Source of the DNA: Nelumbo lutea
Lineage: Eukaryota > Streptophyta > Magnoliopsida > Proteales > Nelumbonaceae
DNA: 64,000 nucleotides
NCBI GenBank assembly: GCA_022828595.1
Contig: JAKGHH010000004.1
Coordinates: 53,780,422-53,844,421 of the forward strand
Direction of reading: 5' to 3'
Every line of letters starts with the position of its first letter. Position 1 is the stretch's first letter. Under the pieces are notes generated by a model that did not search any database, was not told the DNA's origin, and saw only the letters and a list, made by a program, of their open reading frames with translations. Of this stretch, positions 57,935 to 64,000 are shown in pieces. The translations under genes were made by a program, and so were the position numbers.

Positions 57935-59704
57935 TTCTGGTAAAGGCAATGCAGATTTGTAAGTCCACAACCTAATTGATTCATGTGTCATCACATAGAT
58001 ATGGCTTTTAATCTATGTTCCATTTCCATTTTGGGCATCTCTGAGATTCCCTCCAATCTTAGTGATGGAGATAATTGTGTCTCTGGAAATATGGGAAACC
58101 ACATAGGGTGCATGGAGTAAATTGTTTCAACTGCAAAACCCCACCACCTTCTATGAAGGATCTCATCCACTCATCTTATGAGCTTTCCCTTTGGCATCTA
58201 TCAGACAAGGTTCATAGCAATTTTAGGTTAAACCTTTCTGTCCAGTAAGTGCTTACCCATCATGTTGGTGAACGCCAAGGTACCGTGAGAGAGTCTTACA
58301 TTTTATGATACACCCCTCCCACATTGGTATATGACGCCCCTATCATCTTATGAAGCATTCCAACCAACTAAATTAGCAGATGGATAGCCCAATTTTATGG
58401 TGCATCTTCACCCACCCATACAATCAACCTTCATAATAATGATGGAAGGCCTTTAGGGAATTCATCATATGATACTCCCTATCACATGCACTTATGTTTT
58501 ATGGAGGGATCGATAAACTCCCTAGATTTGATTTAGGTCAAACAAAAGTAGCTCCCATTGGCTTTCATAAAGCCAGATTTAGATGGGCCCTTAAACGGCT
58601 AGGGTTCTGCATGGTTCCTCTTGGGGAGGAAGTTGGTGTGGAGCCCACCACATAGGGAGATCATCCAATGATCTTAAGGACACCATGACAATTATGTGCA
58701 TTCAGCCATGGTGTGCGAAAGAGCCACTATCGAATCAGCATTGGCCTAGTAATTATGGCCCATGAACGTAGCACATCACACATCCATACATCACATGCAT
58801 GAAATACATAATTGATCCAATCAATCAAATAACCGTAAAACCCATAATTAAAGCCCATATAATTTAATAATTTTTCCAATTAATATTATCTAGGTACATG
58901 GGTTGAACTGCAAAAAGCAGTTCGACCCATATAGCTTTTGTGTTGAATTGCGCTTAAAGTAGTTTTAACAAATTAAAACTAGGTTTTACAGTTGTGGGCT
59001 GAATTGCATCCTGCAATTAACCATCAATCCCTTGGCCCATATAAAAACATTTTAGGGCTAAGAACAGCCCCCATCGAACCATAGATTCAGTCCAATCAGT
59101 TTGATCTAATCTGATTCGAATGGGTCTAGAGTTTGATTTTTAATTCCAAGATTTAATTCAACAAGATGATCTAAAATTAAATAACTGATACAAGATAATC
59201 AAGAATCAGTAGGAGGGTTGTTCGTAAGACTGCTACCCTGCAAAACAAAGATTAGTTCGTAGTATGCAGTTTCCAAAACTGCAAATCGCAGATGGTTGAA
59301 CCCAAATCTACGGAAATCTTTCCTTTGCGCTTTCTGCTTCATCTTCGAATAAATAAAAAATAAAACCTAATTTTCTATTAATATTACATCAGATTTGAAT
59401 TCCTATATATTTTGTCTAAAAATTAAAAAAAAATAATTACAGACCAAGAATGAATAGAACAGCAGGGGCGCAGATTTCTTGTGCCATTAAAGAATTCAAT
59501 CTCCACCATACGAATAGCCCAAAAACCAAGAAAAATATATAGAATAGTTCTAAATATTAATCAAATTAATAAAGATTTAATTTTAGATCATTCACCCAAA
59601 AACTAGGAACCGATTCCCAAAAAAACATTAATTGCGCAAATCGAGTAGAATGCCTTTTGCCCATTTGCACAAATCCAGATCTGGTTTAATTTATTTCAAG
59701 CTTT
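57935..59704 (-). other. CopD untranslated leader
   Basis: About 1.8 kb non-coding, homologous to the CopA leader (11509-13327 inverted) and to the split CopC leader. The undisturbed G3 target sequence (ACTGCAAAAAGCAG) can be read at 58917. Confidence 0.75.
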
Positions 59705-59723
59705 GAACCTGGCTCTAATTCCA
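59705..59723 (-). other. CopD primer-binding site, mutated
   Basis: Reverse strand TGGAATTAGAGCCAGGTTC against TGGTATCAGAGCCAGGTTC, two changes, one base from the LTR. Confidence 0.82.
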
Positions 59724-59724
59724 C

Positions 59725-61660
59725 TGAAGGGATGATAGATCCATCATATGGATGGCCAAACCTTGTAGGAAGGTTGGGCAAAATTTAAAAAATTTCTCTT
59801 TCCCATCTAGGAATCGCATTCCCTATTTTAGAAAACTTTATTTTCAAGGATCAATCTTGAACTAAACTGGACCAGATCAAAAACTAAAAAGGGAGGAGAG
59901 GGATATACCTAATACAGAGTAATGGTAACTCCCAATTAAGGTGTTCATGCCCAAGGAGAAAACCAAAAACCGCTTCCACTGAAGATAACGTAGTGTGAGG
60001 TGAAGCAGGATCAACAGGACGACTCTTCAGCAAGAACCAAATATTTCAGCAAGAATGTAGTAGAAGGCTGGTGAGCACAACTTCATATTAACTTTTCGAC
60101 CATGAAGAAATATCAAGAACGATCCTTGATCACTTCCACAGGTGAGGATCGAACTAGGTAGGGGCGGCAAGAACAGGAAGAAAAGAGCAAAAGACAGGGG
60201 CAATCAAACTGTGGGTTCTCTTCTCTTAATTCAGTAGACTTTGAGTGTGTTTGGGGTCCTCCCTACTCTCCTATTTATAGCCTTAAAGAAAGGATCTCCT
60301 AATCCCATTAGGAGTTTCCTAATTCAAATCTTTTATTTGGATCTTGGCTCTCTTTAAGAGATAAGGATAATCCCTTATCTTATCTGTAGATAAAGACCAG
60401 CCTTCGTAATCAAATTAGGAGTTTCCTGATCCAAACCTGTATTTGGATCTAGACTCTTTAAGTGGATAGGGATAATCCCTTATCCTATCTGCTGATCCAA
60501 ATTCCAAATTTTCCCCCTATTTAATTAATCTTATTAAGCTAGTTTCAATTGGGCTTTAGGCCCATTAAGTCTATGTGCTCACTTAACCTCTTAACCTGCT
60601 ACCCAATTGGGTATCATTGTATGGCGTGGGACTCAAACATTGATCTACACATCAGCCACATAGGTTCAGCCCAACCTTTATTACAAGGCCTGACCGAATT
60701 CACTATAGGAGATAGTGAACCCCTGAGTTCATCACCATGGGCTCTTAATGGGCCCAACATTTACACTAAATGGTCCTTAGGTCCAGCCACCTTATGAAAA
60801 CCAATGACTGTGGGTAGATGCAAGATTAGCCCATCAGGTAATACCCTCAATGCTCTTACACTTAACCTCTCAGCCCATAATGATCAAACATTGCCCGACA
60901 AGAGAGGACCTCTCCCTCGGCTGCAAGGAATAGTGTTGCACTTTCTACTCACGTGGATCCCGAGAAATAAAACCTTTTGCAAACATTTTAAAACCATAAT
61001 ATATATATATGTGTGTGTATATCCTTATATAAATATATTTTGCAGAAACAAATTTCAATAGTTGAAATCAACTGTCGGCAGTTTAAGTTTCCATCAAAGA
61101 GAGTGCATCCCCGACCATTCACTTTGTCTGACAAAGGGGCTGATCCTATCACTATGATCACCCACTTAGATGAATTCTCGGACTATCCCACCATACCAAG
61201 GTTTTGACCCCCACAAAGGATCTCACTAATTGGCATATCAAAGACAACCCAATCTAACACCTATTGTAGTATCATAATCGAGTCTAGGGATCAGGTGTAA
61301 CATTCCGATTTTGCCCATCAATCTCCAAGGTCCAGGGTAATACTGGAATTTTGGTACCGTCAAGATTTCAAGAAAAACTCACACTACATGTGACTCAGGT
61401 CTCACCCTTGCAACTGAGACAAGCCACCCCAACCAACTTAGCGGTACATTAGTGTCAGCCTTGACAGGATAAATCTTCCTAGATCAATCAAATGATTGTG
61501 AACATTCTAAACTAACACGAGTCTTATTAAGTGTCCAGTTGAAGGGTATTACACAAAAACACACCACAATGACAGGAATAAATTATGTACTTTATTCATT
61601 TATAGTAAATGTCAAAAGATACGCCAATCTAAATGGAGCTAGGGGCATAATTGTCTAACA
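59725..61660 (-). repeat. CopD 5' LTR (1,936 bp)
   Basis: Complete LTR, + strand ends TGAAGGGATG and TTGTCTAACA. TATA box on the reverse strand at 60272-60279. Almost the same length as the solo LTR at 20849-22786. Confidence 0.88.
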
Positions 61661-62941
61661 TTTTAGTGATAAGGATAGTCCTTTTTCATATCTGTAGATA
61701 AAGATCAGCCTTCCTAATCAAATTACAAGTTCCTTTGATCCAAATCTTTCTTTGGATCTGGACTCTTTAAGTAGATAAGGATAATTCCTTCTAATATTTG
61801 TTGATCCAAATCCCAGATCTGCCCCTATTTAATTAATCTAATTAACCTAGTTCAAAATGAGCTTTTAGACTCACTTCCACTTTAATGCTAACTAGCTTGG
61901 CTCTCTTTGTATGGTGTGGGACCCTATCATTGATCTACACATCAACTACGTGGGTTCAATGTAGCCTCTGTTACAAGGCCTGGCCGAATTACTACTGAAT
62001 ACAATGAACCGCTGAGTCCATCACAATGGGCTCTTAATGGGCCCAACATTTACACTAAATGGTCATTGGGTCCAGCCATCTTATGAAGGCCCAAGGACTG
62101 TGGGCAGATGCAAGACTAGCCCATCAAGTATAACCCTCAATGGTCTTACACTTAACCGCTCAACCCATAATGATCAAACACTGCCCGGCAAGAGAGGACC
62201 TCTCCCTTGGCTACAAGGTACAGTGTTGCACTCTCTACTCACATGGATCCCGGGAATTAAAACCTTTTGCAAATGTTTTGAAACCATAATATATATATGT
62301 ATATCTCTATATAAATATATTTTGCAAAACAAATTTCAACGGTTGAAATCAACTGTCGGTAGTTTAGGTTTCCATCAGAGAGAGTGCATCCCCGAACATT
62401 CACTTTGTCTGACAAAGGGGCAGATCCTGTCACTATGATCACCCACTCAGATGAATTCTCAGACTGTCCCAACATACCCAGGTTTTGACCCCCTTTAAGG
62501 ATCTCACTGATTGGCATACCAAAGACAACCCAATCTGACACCTAGTGCAATATCATAATTGAGTCTAAGGATCAGGTGTATCATTCCAATTTTGCCCATC
62601 AATCTGCAAGGTCTAGGTTAATACTAGAATTTTGGTTTGGTTCAGGGTTTCAAGAAAACCCACACTACATGTACCTCAAGTCTCACCCTTGCAGCTGAGA
62701 CATGCCACCCCAACCAACTTGGCAGTACACCAGTGTCAGCCTTGGCAAGATAAATCTCTCCAGTTCTATCCAATGGCTGTGAAGATTCTAAACTAACATG
62801 AGTCTCATATGTGTTCAGTTTAAGGGTATTACACAGAAACACATCATAATAACATGAATCAAATATGTACTTTATTCATTTACAATAAATGTCACAATGT
62901 ACCTCAAGCTAATTGGAGCTAAGGGCATACAGTGTCTAATA
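61661..62941 (-). repeat. Shared copia LTR, part 2 (3' LTR of CopE)
   Basis: Continues the LTR broken at 43550 and runs to its terminus GTCTAATA at 62941, directly followed by the polypurine tract of CopE. With 42928-43550 it makes one LTR of about 1.9 kb. Confidence 0.85.
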
Positions 62942-64000
62942 GCTCCCACTTGCACTTAGGTCCAATCGGGTATAAGCCAGAGTTCCATACTTTCCATGTG
63001 TTTCTCAAACACTTTCTGTGTCAGTGGCTTTATTATTGGATCTACTACATTTTTCGCTGACACTACCTTCAGAATCATGACACCCCCTCTTCCAACTATC
63101 TCCCGTAGTACATGGTACTTCCTCTCAATGTGCTTTGACTTCGAGTGGGCTTGTGGCTCCTTATCCTGAGCAATGGCTCCAGTGTTGTCATACAACAATG
63201 CAATGGGAGATGTGCTGGATGAAACTACTCTTAACTCCTGAATGAATTTCTTCATCTATACGGTTTATTTGGCAGCTTCACTTATGGCAATGTATTCTGC
63301 ATTGGTTATGGAATTTGTAGTGGACCCTTGTTTGTTGCTTTTCCAGCCAATTGCATAGGACCCCACCATAAAGATGTATCCAGATGTAGACTTTCTATCA
63401 TCTGGAATTGACTAGAAATCAGCATCGGTATATCCAAGGATCTATAGTGAACTACCATCGAATACCAGACAAAACTCTTTTGTCCTTCGAAGGTATTTTA
63501 GTATCATTTGCATAGCGGTCCAATGGTCTTGTCCTCGGTTAGATTGGTATCTACTTACCACAATCACGACTTAAGCAATGTCTGGCCGAGTACACGACAT
63601 GGCATACATGATGCTCCCTATGGCAAAAGCATAGGGAACTTCTTTCATGCCCTCAATCTCCTCAGGTGTCTTCGGAGACATACCCTTGGAGAGAGTGACT
63701 CCATGCCTGAAAGGAATATTTCCTTTCTTGGAGTTCTCCATACTGTATCTCTGACTTTTTTGTCAATATAAGTAGACTAGGATAATCCTATTACCCTTTT
63801 CGATCTCTCTTTATAGAGTCAAAGTTTGAAGATGTAAGAGGCTTCTCCAAGATCTTTCATGGAGAATTGTCATGAAAGCCATACTTTCACCGTAGTCAAT
63901 ATTCCTACATCATTCCCAATGAGTAGATGTCATTTTCATACAGAACCAAGAACGTAACCTTATCCCCAATAGTCTTTCTGTAAACACAGGCTCATCCGGA
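62942..64000 (-). pseudogene. pol: CopE: copia RNase H and RT 3' part, continues beyond the window
   Basis: Polypurine tract at 62942-62953. The reverse frame 63255-62956 covers the RNase H end: SPIALLYDNTGAIAQDKEPQ, HSKSKHIERKYHVLREIVGR, KPLTQKVFEKHMESMELW. RT C-terminal segments lie at 63580-63860, with frame breaks. The active-site box at 63929-63940 reads YEND instead of YVDD. Unlike CopC and CopD its RNase H C-terminus is not deleted. Truncated by the window edge. Confidence 0.83.

Larger units (their letters stand above)
43551..61660 (-). mobile_element. CopD: reverse Ty1/copia element nested in the shared LTR, itself split by G4
   Basis: Full span 43551-61660. Flanks are TTTAA (43546-43550) and TTTTA (61661-61665), a target duplication with one change. 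3' LTR 43551-44794 (internally deleted), 5' LTR 59725-61660, with gag-protease-integrase-RT-RNase H between. G4 (45559-55041) is inserted in RT. Without G4 CopD is about 8.6 kb. It belongs to the same family as the LTR it landed in. Confidence 0.85.

Overview
This window looks like intergenic, repeat-dense nuclear DNA of a flowering plant. It is AT-rich, has no recognisable host gene, and is almost entirely LTR retrotransposons of the Ty1/copia and Ty3/gypsy superfamilies. Plant origin is supported by primer-binding sites matching plant initiator Met-tRNA (TGGTATCAGAGCC) and Asp-tRNA (TGGCGCC...), by plant-type RT, integrase and gag motifs, and by a Tourist-like MITE. No rRNA, tRNA, CRISPR array, operon or intact cellular gene was found. 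I do not see an undescribed biological system; the interest is in the element architecture.

Layout. 1-1263: copia LTR fragment. 1264-2375: unassigned DNA with a hairpin MITE at 1561-1689. 2381-9287: complete CRM-like Ty3 chromovirus (G1), with 796-bp LTRs and GGTAA target duplications. 9293-9620: unassigned. 9621-17810: forward copia element (CopA) whose internal region is cut off inside RT and joined directly to the 3' LTR. 17876-29100: reverse OTA-type Ty3 element (G2) with only gag and protease. G2 carries two nested copia LTR insertions, a reverse solo LTR at 20849-22786 and a forward LTR plus partial LTR at 23845-26833. 29103-30734: 3' end of a forward copia copy (CopF). It meets, tail to tail, an inverted copia LTR (30735-31677) that contains a 338-bp tandem duplication.

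31678-64000 is a nest several levels deep. The base is a reverse copia tandem array in which CopC (31678-42927) and CopE (62942-64000 and beyond) share one LTR (42928-43550 plus 61661-62941). Ty3 element G3 (36261-42108, duplication ACTGC) sits in the CopC leader. Another copia copy, CopD (43551-61660, duplication TTTAA/TTTTA), sits in the shared LTR. Ty3 element G4 (45559-55041, duplication ATCTT) sits in the RT of CopD.

Every coding region is damaged by stop codons, frameshifts, short deletions or lost catalytic residues, so nothing here looks able to transpose by itself. G4 is the least decayed: its pol is one frame broken by six stops and a short RNase H deletion. One copia LTR family (about 1.9 kb when complete) occurs eleven times, whole or in part, and fills roughly a quarter of the window. 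Element clade names are inferred from motifs read by eye, not from a phylogeny.
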